Positions 1-12,207 are shown, counted from the stretch's first letter. The stretch is DNA of 64,000 bases from Triangularia verruculosa (GCA_033296885.1 MU863930.1:62001-126000); one strand, 5' to 3'. Numbers and translations are program-made. The notes: a model not told the origin generated them from the letters alone.

Positions 1-30
1 CACTTTTTCCCCTCTACATAATACCTCACA

Positions 31-1365
31 ATGGCTGCCAACGGTACAAACGGCTCTAACGGCGATGCCACCGGCATCAGCGGGTGGAAGCACTACAACG
101 AGGGTACCTTCCTCTTCACCGTGAGTTGCCCAAATATGGCTATAATATTCCGAACATGCCAGTTCTGACCGCCTTTTACAGTCCGAGTCCGTCGGTGAGG
201 GCCACCCCGACAAGATCGCCGATCAGGTTTCGGATTCCATCCTCGATGCCTGCCTGGCTGAGGACCCCCTCTCCAAGGTCGCCTGCGAGACTGCCACCAA
301 GACCGGTATGATCATGGTCTTCGGTGAGATCACCACCAAGGCCAAGCTCGACTACCAGAAGATTGTTCGCAAGACCATCAAGGACATCGGCTACGATGAC
401 TCCTCCAAGGGTTTCGACTACAAGACCCTGAACCTCCTCGTCGCCATTGAGGAGCAGTCTCCCGATATCGCTCAAGGTCTTCACTTGGATGACCGCCTCG
501 AGAACCTCGGCGCTGGTGACCAGGGTATCATGTTCGGCTATGCCACCGACGAGACCCCTGAGCTCTTCCCCCTTACTCTCCTCTTCGCTCATCAGCTCAA
601 CGCTGCCATGTCTGCCGCCCGCCGTGACGGCACTCTTCCCTGGCTCCGCCCCGACACCAAGACCCAAGTCACCATTGAGTACAAGCACGACAACGGTGCC
701 GTCGTCCCTCTCCGTGTCGACACTGTCGTCATCTCTGCTCAGCACAGCGAGGACATCACAACCGAGAAGCTCCGCAAGGAGATCCTCGAGAAGATCATCA
801 AGAAGACCATCCCCGCCAAGTACATTGACGACAAGACCATCTACCACGTGAGTTCGGCAGTTTACCCAAAAGTACGACGAGGCTATCCGCTAACACAATC
901 TAGATCCAACCCTCTGGTCTCTTCATCATTGGCGGTCCCCAGGGTGATGCCGGTCTCACTGGCCGCAAGATCATTGTCGACACCTACGGTGGCTGGGGTG
1001 CTCACGGTGGTGGTGCCTTCTCCGGCAAGGACTTCTCCAAGGTCGATCGCTCTGCCGCCTACGTCGGCCGCTGGATCGCCAAGTCCCTCGTCGCTGCCGG
1101 CCTTGCCCGCCGTGCTCTCGTCCAGCTCTCCTACGCCATTGGTGTCGCCGAGCCCCTCTCCATCTATGTTGATACCTACGGCACCTCCGAGAAGAACTCT
1201 GATGAGCTTGTCGAGATCATCCGCAACAACTTCGATCTCCGCCCCGGTGTCATTGTCAAGGAGCTCGACCTTGCCAAGCCCATCTACCTCCAGACCGCCA
1301 AGAACGGCCACTTCGGCACCAACCAGAGCTTCACCTGGGAGCAGCCTAAGGCCCTCAAGTTCTAA
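31..1365 (+). CDS. eth-1: S-adenosylmethionine synthetase
   Basis: Makes S-adenosylmethionine from methionine and ATP in the cytosol, the main methyl donor of the cell. Three exons: 31-120, 182-847 and 904-1365, with GT-AG introns 121-181 and 848-903, both phase 0, giving 405 residues, close to the usual eukaryotic length. Visible family motifs are the ATP-binding GEGHPDK just after intron 1, GAGDQGIMFGYA in the middle, and the glycine-rich loop GGAFSGKD with SGLFIIGGPQGDAG in exon 3. The protein ends EQPKALKF. The ATG at 31 gives a short Gly/Asn-rich leader typical of fungal orthologues. Only 30 bases of upstream sequence are present, so the promoter is outside the window. The symbol is borrowed from the Neurospora orthologue. 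The function is very secure. Confidence 0.97.
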
Positions 1366-4049
1366 GTGGGATATAGTGTCGCAGAAGATTCAACTTCTTA
1401 CTGCAGATTCAATCTCATATAAGTCTACGGACTGTTCCTTTTTCTCTTTTTCTCTTCCTTTTTCTGGCATCTCTATGGATAAAGCATTGCTGGCGTACGG
1501 TTCTCAACAAACCTGGGTGGGCGGATAGACATATATCCAAGTGATTTTCTGCTTGTTTCATCGGTGGTTACTTATGGGTACGCTTTTGGCGTGGGTTTGG
1601 GTCACAATGTTGGTCTCGGAGTTTTGACGAACACAAAAAGGGTCGCCGCGGTACAGGGAGCGGTGCTGGGCGGCGGCGGTACAGGCGTCTTTCAACAAAG
1701 ACATTTTGCATGAGCCAAAAAGGCCAAAAGGTTATGACATTTGCGATACCCCATGGGGCAACGGCATTTGAGGAAAGCACATCGGCGTTTGGGGGAAAAC
1801 AAAAGAACTTCAACATCTTTTCTTTTCCTTTAACTATTTAGACGCTGAACCATCTTTTTGGCTTGAGCTGGGAAGCATGGGGACTAAGGCAACACTTAGA
1901 GAGATCTCGAGCCGTGGACTTTCACAGGACCCGGGCGAGATGCATGTCACTCTCGAGGAGTAATAATGAGTGAGAGAGAGGGAGAAAGAGAGAGAGAGTG
2001 GAGGCTGGGGAGGTAACGGTCAGAGGAGGGAGGTGTAGTTAGCATTGTCTTCTTTGATGTCCAATGAAGAGCTAGCCTTTGATCAATCATGATGCTGCGG
2101 CAATGTCCGTGAATGGAGTGATCCAAGTATTGTGTGTGCCTTAGCCACGTGTAGAGAACAAAGAAGGCTGTCCAGCTCTCGGGACAGATTAGAGTGATGG
2201 ACTCGAGGGACTCTCGCGTAGAACCGAGACATCAAATTGGACCCTGTGAGGTGTTTGACTAGTGTCTGAGACACAATGGGACGGCTCAAGCTCAACGTCT
2301 TTCAATCTACAGTGCCTAGACACAGCAACTTTGGAGATGTTTGTCAATGCTACCGGAGGGCACAGGCTGTTTGGTTTGGCGTATCAAGCTGAATTGGGCA
2401 CAGTTGGTTTTAGCTCCAAGTTTGCTGCAGTGATCTACAACGTGTTGTTTTGGCGTCTGCTTCGGCGATAGTGGACCCATGATTTGAGAGATCAAGGCGC
2501 TGGGCCATCAAACAGCAAAATGCGGTTCCTCCGTAGAGGGTCCATGGTAGCATTCCACGGAGTGATTAGTGCACTGCATCCACTGTGATTCGTTGTGCAG
2601 GAAAGTTGAAATTGAAATGAGATGCACATCTCATTCGGGAAGGATGGATGCATCAACCACCCACCTCAGTCGTGCCTCATTGCCCCTTTGCTGTGCTGCG
2701 AACCTGCATCTTATTCGGTGCAGTGTCATTACAGTGCTTCAGGTCGTGTTTAGTTATGCCCAGGGTGCCTAGACGGTAGATACGGAGATCTCGGTTCATT
2801 TCTCGAAATAAATATTTCGCCAAGAGGCAGCCAAACAAAAACGGGCCGGTCCCGAAGTCTCGTTAAACGACCGTTCGGAGGGCAGCGCGCGTCCTTCCTC
2901 TTCCACACACCACCACGGCCACTCGGCTCCCGACTGGCGAGTCTCTCCTCGGGCGAGAACAAAATGGAGGAGGGTGCAAAATAACTGACGCCATCATCAC
3001 TTCCCAAGAGGTTCCATCGCCTCTTCGAGGCTGTGTGGTTGTGACAATTTGACGGAGCGGAGCCGAGGTCAACGGCTGCGACTTCCAGTTCCATTTTCTT
3101 TTCCAGCTTTCTGACGCACCCCCGATCGATCTGCGAGGAACGAAATCAGAGACGGAGAAGCTTGTGGGGCGTCCTTCGGTAGGTTGCACCCCCCACCTGC
3201 CATCATCAGCGCTGCGAAGCTCACCGTTGGACGGCTGGGGCGACGGCAGTCTCCTTGGCCCCGGTCACTTCCTGTTGCATCCAGCTTTTAGTGCCTGCCG
3301 GCAATCTCCAATCTCTCTTCTTGATCGCCCTGCATTTTTTTTCTCTTCTCGTCGACGGTAACGCGACTTCTTTCCCATCTCGCTCGTTTCAAGGTTTTTG
3401 GCCCAGTCGCTCTTTCTCGTCGTGCTCCGTTGACGCCTCGCCGTCTGCGACCCGGGATCCGGCAAAGCCACCGTTTTGTTGACATCGCACGATCCGCTTC
3501 CCACTTACACTCGCTACGCCACTATTTACACAGAGGTGGTGATCCGCCGGCTTTCCATGGCCAAACCTTGACAGACGCCAATGTCGTCCGCGTAGCTGTC
3601 AGCTTGCAGGTTACCAGTCTGCGACGAGGGCCCGACCCGTGCTGTGATTTACCCTTTGCCCACACGTTGCTCCGTCCGACGTGCTCCCACCACATTGGAA
3701 GCTCAAGCCAGCCAGAGTCGTCGGGTAATTGCAGCCCAGAGAGCTTGTCCCCCGTGTCGCATCTTCGCTACCCCCTTTTCGGACCTCCCTGGTTGTACTA
3801 CCGACGCAATATTCGCCCAACGGTACACGGCTACCATTTTTGCCAGGGCAAGGCACGTAGCGTGTGCTACTGCTGCCCAGGCATTGCGGCTAGGAAAAGG
3901 GTCAGGGTCGATTCGTGGTTTGGTGAGCGTGGTGTTGGTCGTGGGCGTCACTTGTTCCGCATCCGGTCTCCTCCCGCACAAATAAACACCAGCCCAAAAA
4001 AACCGCCCGAACGACTACTGAATCTCCGCTCGGGAATCGATTCTCCGCC
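1366..4049. other. Intergenic region with 3' UTR, promoter and long leader
   Basis: About 2.7 kb without a supportable gene. It should hold the 3' UTR of the SAM synthetase gene, then the promoter and leader of the next gene. From about 3250 to 3480 the plus strand is rich in C/T runs, as in fungal transcription-start regions. Very short ATG frames lie at 3557 (four codons, MAKP) and 3581 (four codons, MSSA); if the transcript starts near 3300 these would be upstream ORFs. A frame without stops at about 3430-4143 overlaps the true start of the next gene and has no recognisable protein character. Confidence 0.5.
1963..2000. repeat. GA-rich simple sequence
   Basis: A short purine tract made mostly of GA and GGGA units (gagagagagg type). 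It lies between genes and probably only marks a microsatellite. GA/CT tracts can be nucleosome-depleted promoter elements in fungi, but it is more than 2 kb from the next start codon. Confidence 0.6.
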
Positions 4050-7048
4050 ATGGCTTCCATGGAGGCCGCAAACGCTCGCTATCACAATGGCCATCAACAA
4101 TCACAGATCGGCGGCCCACCGTTGCCTGCTTCGCCCACTCTGACGAACCCTGATATGATATTGCCCGACGAGGTGGAACCAACCTACTCCCCTGATCACG
4201 ATCTCGACGGCCGTGGCCACGCGCCTCTCGGCATGTGGAAGGGCACACACGCGGCTGCCATATCTGTCAACATGCAACACATGTTTTCAGCGACAAGTCC
4301 GGGCGGGGGCATGGGGGACCTTTCTTACGGCCTTAACGCACCAGCAACACCGACGACACCTATTATCTACGGCAATGGCACCATGTTGTCGGACATTGGT
4401 GAGGTCACGGAGGCGGAGAGCACGCCTGGGAAGCCCTCACCAACGCGAACCAAGGGGCGGAGGGCAACATCACTCACACGACGAGCTGGGCTGGATGCCG
4501 CACTTCGATCCTCGCCAACGATAGGGGCAGCATCTGCGATACAAAAGTCCAAGATTGCGGCAACCACGCGCGAACGCAGAGCCAGCATGGAAAGTACGAG
4601 CACGATAACCACGGAAGACCAAGCAGGACTATTTGCCGACTTTGACGATTCCGCCAGCGTGGAGGACAGCGTCTTTCAAGGGGATGACGAGGAAAGCACT
4701 GCCTCATCGTACCACGAGGGCAGACTAGCCGTTGATCCCGACCGGTTAGGGGTGACTAGGATGACCAGTATGGATCGACTCAGTACTTACTCGACTACCT
4801 CATTGAGCCGCCGAGCCGAGGAGATCCTGGCGAATGCAAAGCAGAGGTTAACGGTAAGATTTGTGTAGCTGGGAATTGCATATCTGTTGGGAGCGTTTCG
4901 CTGACTGGTCTGCAGACGATGGAAAGCAACCTAACTCGTGCCCGGAGCTCTTTGAATAACAATACCTATGGTTCTGATGGCTCGACGCCGTCACCGCCAT
5001 TCCAAAGAGCCGCAACCACGATGCAACCACGAGACGCCGTCACCATCATCGCATCAGGGGTTGCCGCCATGTCAAACCAGGCATCTGGGCATACACGCAT
5101 ATCTAGTGACATAGCTATGCGGAACGGTTTGCCGTATAGAGTTGCTGTACCAAGGTCACAAAGCGCCATGGGGGCATCAGGCGGTTATCGACAACCTTTA
5201 GTCATGTCCCGGAGCGCGGACCAGATTCGAGAGGAGATCGATGATGAGCATGGTCGCCCGACATACAATATCCCTCCAGTCAAAAAGCCCAGCCCCCACG
5301 CATTAACAGAGCTTGAGGTTGCCCAACTGGAAGGGCCGGACAATGAGAGCCGAAGCGCTAGGATCGAGGAATTCCTCAGCCCGACAGCTCAGTCATTTGG
5401 TAGTAACGAGAGCAGGAGGAATTCTCTTCTGAGATCCACTTCCTCTGCCCAAATGCGGGATATCAAGGATCAGATGAAGGATCTTAAGGGCAAAATATCA
5501 ACCTTGCGAGAGCAGGCCCGGGCCGACAACCTCAAACGACGCAGCTTGCAGAGTCTGAGGACACCCAGTCCATTCACATATTCGCAACTAGACCAATGGT
5601 ATACAGAGCCTCCTTCGAACAGGAACTCAATAGCCTTGACGGCGGGTAGCGCGTCGGGAAGAAACCCTTGGAATGGCGAGGAGTCCGACGTTGAAGGGGA
5701 TGTCAAGGAGAATTCACCACTCAGCCTGAGGGATAGCCATGCAGATGACCTGACGGGGGTCTCTCATGACATTCAGACACAGACCGAACTAGCACTGGAT
5801 GACCACCGGGCCCTTGACACAGATGACCCGATGCATACTGCACGCGAAGAAGTCAGCCCCGATGAGAGCGACGATGTCTCGGATATGCTTACCGAGAATG
5901 GCGACGTGGAGGACGAAGCGCTGGAGGACGAGTTTCAAGACGCCGATGAGGATATCAGGAGTGAAAGCGGAGAATCGCTGTACCACGATACTGTCCAACA
6001 CCAGATCTCCCATGAAGATCGCGAGGACGCATTTGATTACGAGCATTTCTTCCTGCACAGCGCCATGGGCACCATGAGCCGTCTGAAACTAGAAAGGCGG
6101 GGCAGCGTGGACAGCTACACATCAGAAGACTCTGTGGAAACGACAAGGGGTCCAACGAGGGCCAACGACTACAACAACAGCCCTAGCAAGTCCCTCTCTC
6201 CTAGAAGTAGGCGGAACAGCAGCGCTTCGGTGTCGACAGTCGATACATTTGCTACCGCCGAGGAAGCCAGGTCGCGGAAGTCGCCTGTTACACCAGAGAT
6301 GGGGTATGGATCGGATGGTGTTTTTCCCGGCTTTTCTAGGATATCTACGTCCCCAGACCGCAACAGAAGCCGCTCCGTCAATTCCGTGAGGACAAAGAAG
6401 CCATCATTCGGCGCCAGCAGCTTCCATCATACCTCCGCGTCGGGGACGCCCCATTCACACATGGGGGAAAGTGACGCTTCCATCTCGTCGATACCAGAGG
6501 AAGGGTCGGAGGGAGGCCTACAACCCCAGCGACAATCGGTCCTTCGAAGACCCATGTCAGTTTCCGCATTTTCCTCTCTCCATCGTCCCTCAATAGCGTC
6601 GCTCGACTCGCAAGCGACCAACCGCAGCTTCCCTTTGGTTCCTAGCAACAAGACGAAGCGAGCCAGCAGCAGCGGTATGCTTACGCCGCGGGATTCCCCC
6701 GATCACGACCTCAGAAGTCTTTCTGAGAGCCTTTTAAGTGAGACGGCCAGCGTCTACGAGCAGGCGAAAGCCGGTGGTGAACCTAGCGTCGGTCCTAGGG
6801 CGAGAGCGGCTAGTGCAGCCAGTGTCTTCACTGCTGGTGGACTTGCCCCACAAAGAGAAAAAGCCATGCCGTTGCAAGAGCTGCTCAGGGAGGATAAGTT
6901 CCTTGTTGAAAGGCTGGTGGCAAATCTGGGCAAGTGCGTGCTAGGTCTGACGGAGAATGGGCGGGCGAGCATGGAGAGCAGGCAGTTCAGGAGGAGGATT
7001 GAGGCTGCGAATCGGTTGTTGGAAGGGTTGGGAGAGCCACCTGAGTAA
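4050..7048 (+). CDS. Large disordered conserved fungal protein, function unknown
   Basis: Two exons, 4050-4853 and 4916-7048, joined at phase 0 across GT-AG intron 4854-4915, giving 978 residues. I do not recognise a catalytic domain. Most of the chain is Ser/Thr/Pro/Arg-rich and probably disordered, with many possible phosphosites (RRASMES, RRNSLLRS, SPRSRRNS). A likely coiled coil lies near residues 448-480 (MRDIKDQMKDLKGKISTLRE), a very acidic stretch near 553-625, and a helical C-terminal module near 918-975 (PLQELLREDKFLVERLVANL) that looks most constrained. The architecture resembles a cytoskeletal or signalling scaffold, but that is inference only. The ATG at 4050 was chosen because it opens the frame; a second in-frame ATG (codon 4) follows closely. 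The presence of the gene is secure; its role is unknown. Confidence 0.85.
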
Positions 7049-8098
7049 TTTGTCTCCATGACACACGACGTTGCATCCGGCATTAGACACGCGCGCATTT
7101 TCATTTTCAAAGCGTAACGGGTGGCTCTCTCACCTCTGTACAGCATGGCGGATTGCAAGACTTCTCTTTGTGGCACAACTTTGGACATCTCTTGAGTACT
7201 GGTAGCGAGCGACGCGGCATGGCGATGGCATGGCGTTGCGGCACGATGACAAGACGACAACATGATATGAACGGACGAATGGGAACGTACTAAAAGTTTT
7301 CAAAGCGCGGGTGATTTTTTGCGGGAGGCGGGATCGGTGGAAGGAGGAGGTTTTCACAACCATTGCAACAATATCGGTTTTAATGCTTAATGACAAGCAT
7401 ATCAGCGGATTTTTTTTTTCTTTTTACCTTTCTCTTCGATAGGGGGTGTATACTTACGCCACCGACTCGCTCTCAGGCTGACGAAGCCAAACCGATACAG
7501 GAGGGGAGGTGGTGTATGGCTGAGAGATTATTTCATTTGTTCCGACGTTTAGGTCATTCAATATCCTAAGGAGAAGAGGAGGCTCGTGGAGATTGTTCGT
7601 TATTTGCTCTTGCCTCTTTTGGCTGGCTTTGAATGGCGGGCGGTTTTGTTTTTTTATACGTGGTTGAAGAAGTAGTTGAGAGTTTTTCCGTCTGGTTTCG
7701 ATACCCCTTTTCATTTTTTTCTTTTTGTTTTTTTTGGCTTTTTTATACAACATTTTAGTTTAGCGTACAAAAGAATATCATATTTTTTTTGAGATTCAAT
7801 TTGTACAGTACTTGAAGCCATCGAGCGACTTGTACATACCATGAATACCAGCATAAAGCTTGGGCAAAGAAATGGAGAAGTAGAGGCAGAGTTATTTTTG
7901 ATTCTTTTTTTATTTGTCTATCTATTTATATACCTGACCATAGGTGTCTCTATGACCGCACAGCAGATTTCTCCTCGTCCCTTTTTTTTTTTACTTTTCC
8001 CGCACTTGAAACCTTTTTGATATCTTTTTTGACAACAATGCAACAAAATGGACACAAAAGCAATCTATCCGCCGTAAAGCAGCAGCAGCAGAGGAAAT
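7049..8098. other. Convergent intergenic region, T-rich tracts
   Basis: About 1 kb between the stop of the disordered-protein gene and the 3' end of MTD1 on the other strand. It contains many T runs (around 7410, 7720, 7770 and 7980), typical of converging 3' UTRs and polyadenylation regions. I see no gene, tRNA or repeat array. Confidence 0.5.
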
Positions 8099-9241
8099 CT
8101 AGTCATCCTTGAAAGCGCCTTCCCTCGCTTTTTGCGCGTCGTCGCTTGTTCCTTCTTGTCTTGGGCTGTTGGCAATGAGGCGCTGTTTTTTTTCCCCAAT
8201 GTTATTATTATCATCATCATCATCCACCGTCATATATTTTCAGCTGGGACGTTAAAAGGGGACTAAATTACTCACCACCAGATTCCTCAGCAGCACCGCG
8301 ATGGTCACCTTGCCGATGCTGGGCACGTAGATGCTCGCCTTCTCCTTGACGGCGGGGCCGTCAAAGTTGCGGAAGCTGGAGAAGTTGATGCACACGGCGC
8401 CCTCGCGGAGGAGCTCGGTGGGGACCTTGAACTTTTCGGCGGGGACGCCGCCGATGACGACGTCGGAGAGGGGGAGGACGTCGCTGAGGGAGAGGTCGGG
8501 CCTGTCGACGACCTGGTGCCGGAGGGCCTTGATGCCGGAGCCGCGGGTGAAGAGCTGGACGCCGGTGATGTCGACCGAGTAGACGGTCGCGCCGTCGTTG
8601 GCGAGGAGGGCGGCGAGGGGTCGGCCGTTGACCTCGCTGCGGTTGATGACGGTGATTGTCTTGCCGTAGAGCCGGTTCCCGTAGGCGAGGATGGGGTTGT
8701 AGATCTGGAGGTGCTCGAGGGCCTTGACGATGGCGAGCGGGGTGCAGGGGAGGATGGACTTTTTCAGGTTGGAGGGGGGGTCGAGGAAGCGGATGTTGTG
8801 GTACATGTTGAAGAGGTGGGTGTGGCAGAGGCCTTCGACGTCCTTGGAGAGGGCGACGGTCTCTTGGATGTAGCGGTCCTGGTGGCTTTGGTCGGCGGGC
8901 CAGATGGGGTAGTAGACCAGGATTCCGTCGACGTCGGGGTCGTTGTTGGCGGCGATGATGGCCTCCTCGAGGGATTCCTTGTCGACTTTTACGAGGTTGA
9001 AGGAGAAGCCCTGTTCCTCGCACGTCTTCTTGGACCACTCGGCGTACTGGTAGGCGTGGGGGTCGTCGTTGGCGAGGAAGGCCGAGAGGGTTGGGCGGCG
9101 GGGGAGTTGGATGGCGGAGAGGGTGGATTGGACTTCGGCGAGCATCTTTTTGGCGATAGTGTCGGCGAGGATTACTTTGCAGGTTTTGGGGGGCTCGGAG
9201 GGGGCCCCCTGAGGGACCGCGGGGTTGGTGGAAGAAGCCAT
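8099..9241 (-). CDS. MTD1: NAD+-dependent 5,10-methylenetetrahydrofolate dehydrogenase
   Basis: Oxidises 5,10-methylene-THF to 5,10-methenyl-THF with NAD+ in the cytosol, feeding one-carbon units to purine synthesis. The start at 9241 opens a 966-nt exon (8276-9241). A GT-AG intron, 8183-8275 with donor GTGAGT, is followed by a last exon, 8099-8182, coding 27 residues and a stop, for 349 residues in all. Without the intron the frame would end five codons later in a sequence unlike the family; with it the protein reads LLRNLVRL at the junction, as in yeast Mtd1. Other motifs are YYPIWP, DVEGLCHTHLFNMY and the Rossmann segment TVINRSEVNGRPLAALL. The exon has strong third-position G/C bias. The gene is divergent from the acetate transporter across 1.5 kb. 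Confidence 0.94.
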
Positions 9242-10757
9242 GGCGATGCTGTTGTGTTTGGAGTTTGGTAACTGGGAGAGGGGTCAGCGTCTGGCTACCT
9301 GTCCGTGTTATGCGAGAAATTGGTCCATCATGGGGATGTGAAGCTATTCAGATCTCTCCCATGATATCAGACGAGGGGCAGCGGCCGTAGAGGTGCCGGT
9401 GACGCGCATCTTGAAATCTTACCCCGCGATGCCCCACTATGAGAAACAACGGTTTGCGATTGAGCTTGCAAAGAGTAGGGGAAGTTATGAAAGCGCAAAC
9501 ACGTACCTTGTCGCGATATCCTCGGTATGGGTATGAGAGAGGTTTGACCCCTGACTCACTGAGATTGGCAGAATAACCGGCGATTGTCGGAAGCAATCAC
9601 CATGGATGTGTCTTTTTCCATACCCTCTCACTGTCAATCGTCGAAAAATTTCACACAATTCAGATGCGCCTAAAGTTTGGCGTACCGAAAATCGCAGTAC
9701 AAGCCCCACCATTTTTCCACAAGGCTAAACCCATGCGCGGCTGTCATTGACAAGGGTTCCTTGCCAACGTCAGAACGTTGCGCGTTTCGTAAACCCAAGT
9801 GCAAGATGATTGACGATGACGAATGGAACCTGCAATGTGGGCTTGTTTTTTCCTCAGAGAAGTGCTGGATCTGAGAAGCCTAATGAGAAAACGTAACTAC
9901 TGAATAGGTATGTGGGATGTGCTCGTTGAACACGAGACATCGCGCAAGAGCCTATCTCTTCACACGGGTGTGGCAGATTGCCACTGGCAAGGCCTGTAGA
10001 TGGATAAATAGCACGCCTTCTCCTCAGCTCGAGCTGGGCAGACTATTACTGACTGTTCAGTTCTACCACTTCTCCCAATTCCATACACAAGGCTTCCTCT
10101 TCAGCGACATACGAAGGACCACCTCATCTCAACCCACGAGCTGCTGCCGGACCCGAACCCCCATCCACTACCATGCCCCCCCAACACTGCCAGGCACACT
10201 ACACAACCGGGATTCGCCCCAAACTCCCTCCGGAAGCCGGGGGATATCGAGTCACGGCTCGAGAAGCCGTGGATAGGGGTTGAGCTGGACAACCTGAATA
10301 CTCGGAGAAGGTCGATGCTGATTCACGCGATATGGTGGACATCCAATCCCATACCGATACTTGCCGAGGCCATCCGATTTCTACCGTCGATGATCTAGGC
10401 TGATTCTACGCTTGTCGAGTCTAGATCCCTTCATTTTTTCTGCTCTGTCCAATGGCGATCAGTCCATGAATGAAAGGAGGTGGTGTTCTCGACGGCATGG
10501 TCGGAGATAATGTCAACGACATATCCTAGACCAGCGTATCAGTACCCCAGGAATAGGGGTCGGTGATGAAGTGAGCTAGGGAGGGAACGGGCGGAGGAAA
10601 GAGGAGGTGGCGAGACGATGGAAATTATAAACACTTTTGTCTGCCCGACTGCTGGTTGCATCTGTGTCCTTGCTTTACCACGCTTCTTTCCACCGACATT
10701 TTCGTCTTGCCAACTCCGTGATATCTAGTTCTCACCACGTTCACCACGTTCACCACA
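9242..10757. other. Intergenic region between divergent genes
   Basis: About 1.5 kb holding the upstream regions of MTD1 (minus strand) and the acetate transporter (plus strand). A stretch near 9917-10276 stays open on the plus strand but shows no recognisable protein features or intron structure. The triplicated block cacgttcacca lies directly before the transporter start (10735-10757). Nothing else is supported. Confidence 0.45.
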
Positions 10758-11613
10758 ATGGGCAACGATGAAGAGTTCGAGAAGCTGGCGACTATCCTTC
10801 GCCAGGCCCAGCAGCCAAGAAAGAAGAATTGGGGCGACCCAACACCACTGTTCGCCATCCCCAGAAACGGCCTCTAAGATCTTCCAAGGCTTGGTCTTGG
10901 CTAACTTAACCTTAAAAACAGTGCCTTGGCAGGGCTAGTCATAACGTTAACACCGCTCTCTTGTCAGCTGATGGGCTGGAGAGGTGCTGATCCCACTGGA
11001 TTGGCGAACAACGGCGCCGATTTCTTCCTTGGTGGCCTCCTGGTCTTCCTCAGCGGTATCTTTGAGTTCTTCCTTGGTAAAACCTTCGCATCAGTCGCGT
11101 ACTGCTCATTGGGTAAGCGTTTGCCTTCACCTCAAAGTGGAATCGAATGGCGAATCTAACGAAACGCTAGGTGGTTTCTTTCTCGCACTGGGCGCAACAA
11201 TGACCCCTGGCTTCAGCACGGAGGGACCATATCTGAGGTCGGGCGTCCTTGGAGCCGATTTCTACGCCAGCTTTGGCTTCTTTTACCTCTTCACCGGTGT
11301 CCTGACGTTCGTGTTCTTCATTTGCGCACTGAGGCTCAATATCTGCCTGGTGATTCTGTTCCTCTCTTATTCAATTGCGTTTCCTCTACTCGCTGCTGCT
11401 GAGTGGACCCATGCGGAAGGTCGGATGGATCTATCCCACAGACTGACTGTGGCCGGCGGTGCTAGTTGCTTCGTCGTCACCATGTGCGCTTGGTGGGCAC
11501 TGATCGGTTGTTTGCTTCAATCAGTTGGTTGGTCTTTGGTGCTTCCCATGGGAGATTTGAGCCATATCATCCCCGGCTCCACGAAGCAAGAGGACATGGA
11601 GAAGCAGGAATGA
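10758..11613 (+). CDS. GPR1/FUN34/YaaH family membrane transporter (acetate permease-like)
   Basis: Predicted plasma-membrane transporter of the acetate/ammonium-linked GPR1/FUN34/YaaH (SatP) family. Three exons: 10758-10849, 10922-11112 and 11171-11613, giving 241 residues. The first intron has an unusual donor (CT|GTTCGC); it is needed to join the family motif DPTPLALAGL, a variant of NPAPLGL. The second intron (GTAAGC...CTAG) is ordinary and joins SLG|GFFLALG. About six hydrophobic helices are visible, with glycine-rich turns (FFLGGLLVFLSGIFEFFLG) and an AAEWTHAEG loop. The hydrophilic N-terminus, about 30 residues, is shorter than in Ady2-type proteins. Substrate specificity cannot be read from sequence alone. 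Confidence 0.88.
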
Positions 11614-12207
11614 GGGGGATGGAGTTACAAGATGCTTGATTTAATGCCAAGCGCGGAAGGATGGAGGTAAATGTATGTATTTTTGGAGGGACTGTAATGT
11701 ACATAAAAAACTTGATACCCAACCAACCAAAGTCGCCGGAATGCATCGGCTTCCTGCTGCCCCTCTTACCATCTCTAGGTAGCCTAGCAGTTGCAAACTG
11801 CCAAGATAGCGTCATAGCTTGTGGTTCACCGCCCGAACTTGTGGGTTTTACTGCCGCGGGGCAGCGTGGGGCAGAGGGCGATAACGGCGCTGCTTAACAG
11901 GCCGGTCAAGTGCTTGGAAATACGAATTGGCAGGCAAATCATTTGGGGGTTATATGTGGCATATAACATCTCTGCTCATAATCAGATCTGAACGTATCCG
12001 CTTTCTCTTCATTAAAGGAAACTTGCTTGCCTGTGCTCAAACACCATTGGCAGGCCGAAAAAGCTCGAAGAACTGCCACACCAGTCAGCTGTCACACCAG
12101 TCAGCTGTCACACCAGTCAGACGGGGGATTGAGGTGTTGGTTTCGCGACAGCTTCACCAGAGTCAGGAGTCATTGTTCTGAAAAGGACAGGACACACAGT
12201 TACCAAA
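11614..12207. promoter_or_regulatory. MMS19 upstream region
   Basis: Nearly 600 bp between the transporter stop and the MMS19 start codon. It holds the transporter 3' UTR and the MMS19 promoter. The only clear structure is a 16-bp tandem repeat about 90 bp before the start codon, listed separately. Confidence 0.5.
12077..12120. repeat. 16-bp tandem repeat with CAGCTG palindromes upstream of MMS19
   Basis: The unit cacaccagtcagctgt occurs twice in full and a third time for its first 12 bases, without mismatches. Each full unit carries the palindrome CAGCTG, an E-box core. The array ends 87 bases before the MMS19 start codon, so it may lie in the promoter or 5' UTR. A regulatory role is inference. 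Confidence 0.8.

Noticed and set aside
3430..4143. Open frame of 237 codons upstream of the disordered-protein gene
   Set aside because: It does not begin with ATG, overlaps the true start in another frame and has no protein-like pattern. It is more likely leader sequence.
8516..9271. Plus-strand open frame of 251 codons opposite MTD1
   Set aside because: It is the antisense of a G/C-biased exon; its Gly/Val/Asp-rich product has no family features, while the minus strand gives clear MTD1.
9917..10276. Open frame of 119 codons between MTD1 and the transporter
   Set aside because: No signal, domain or intron structure; composition is like the surrounding non-coding DNA.
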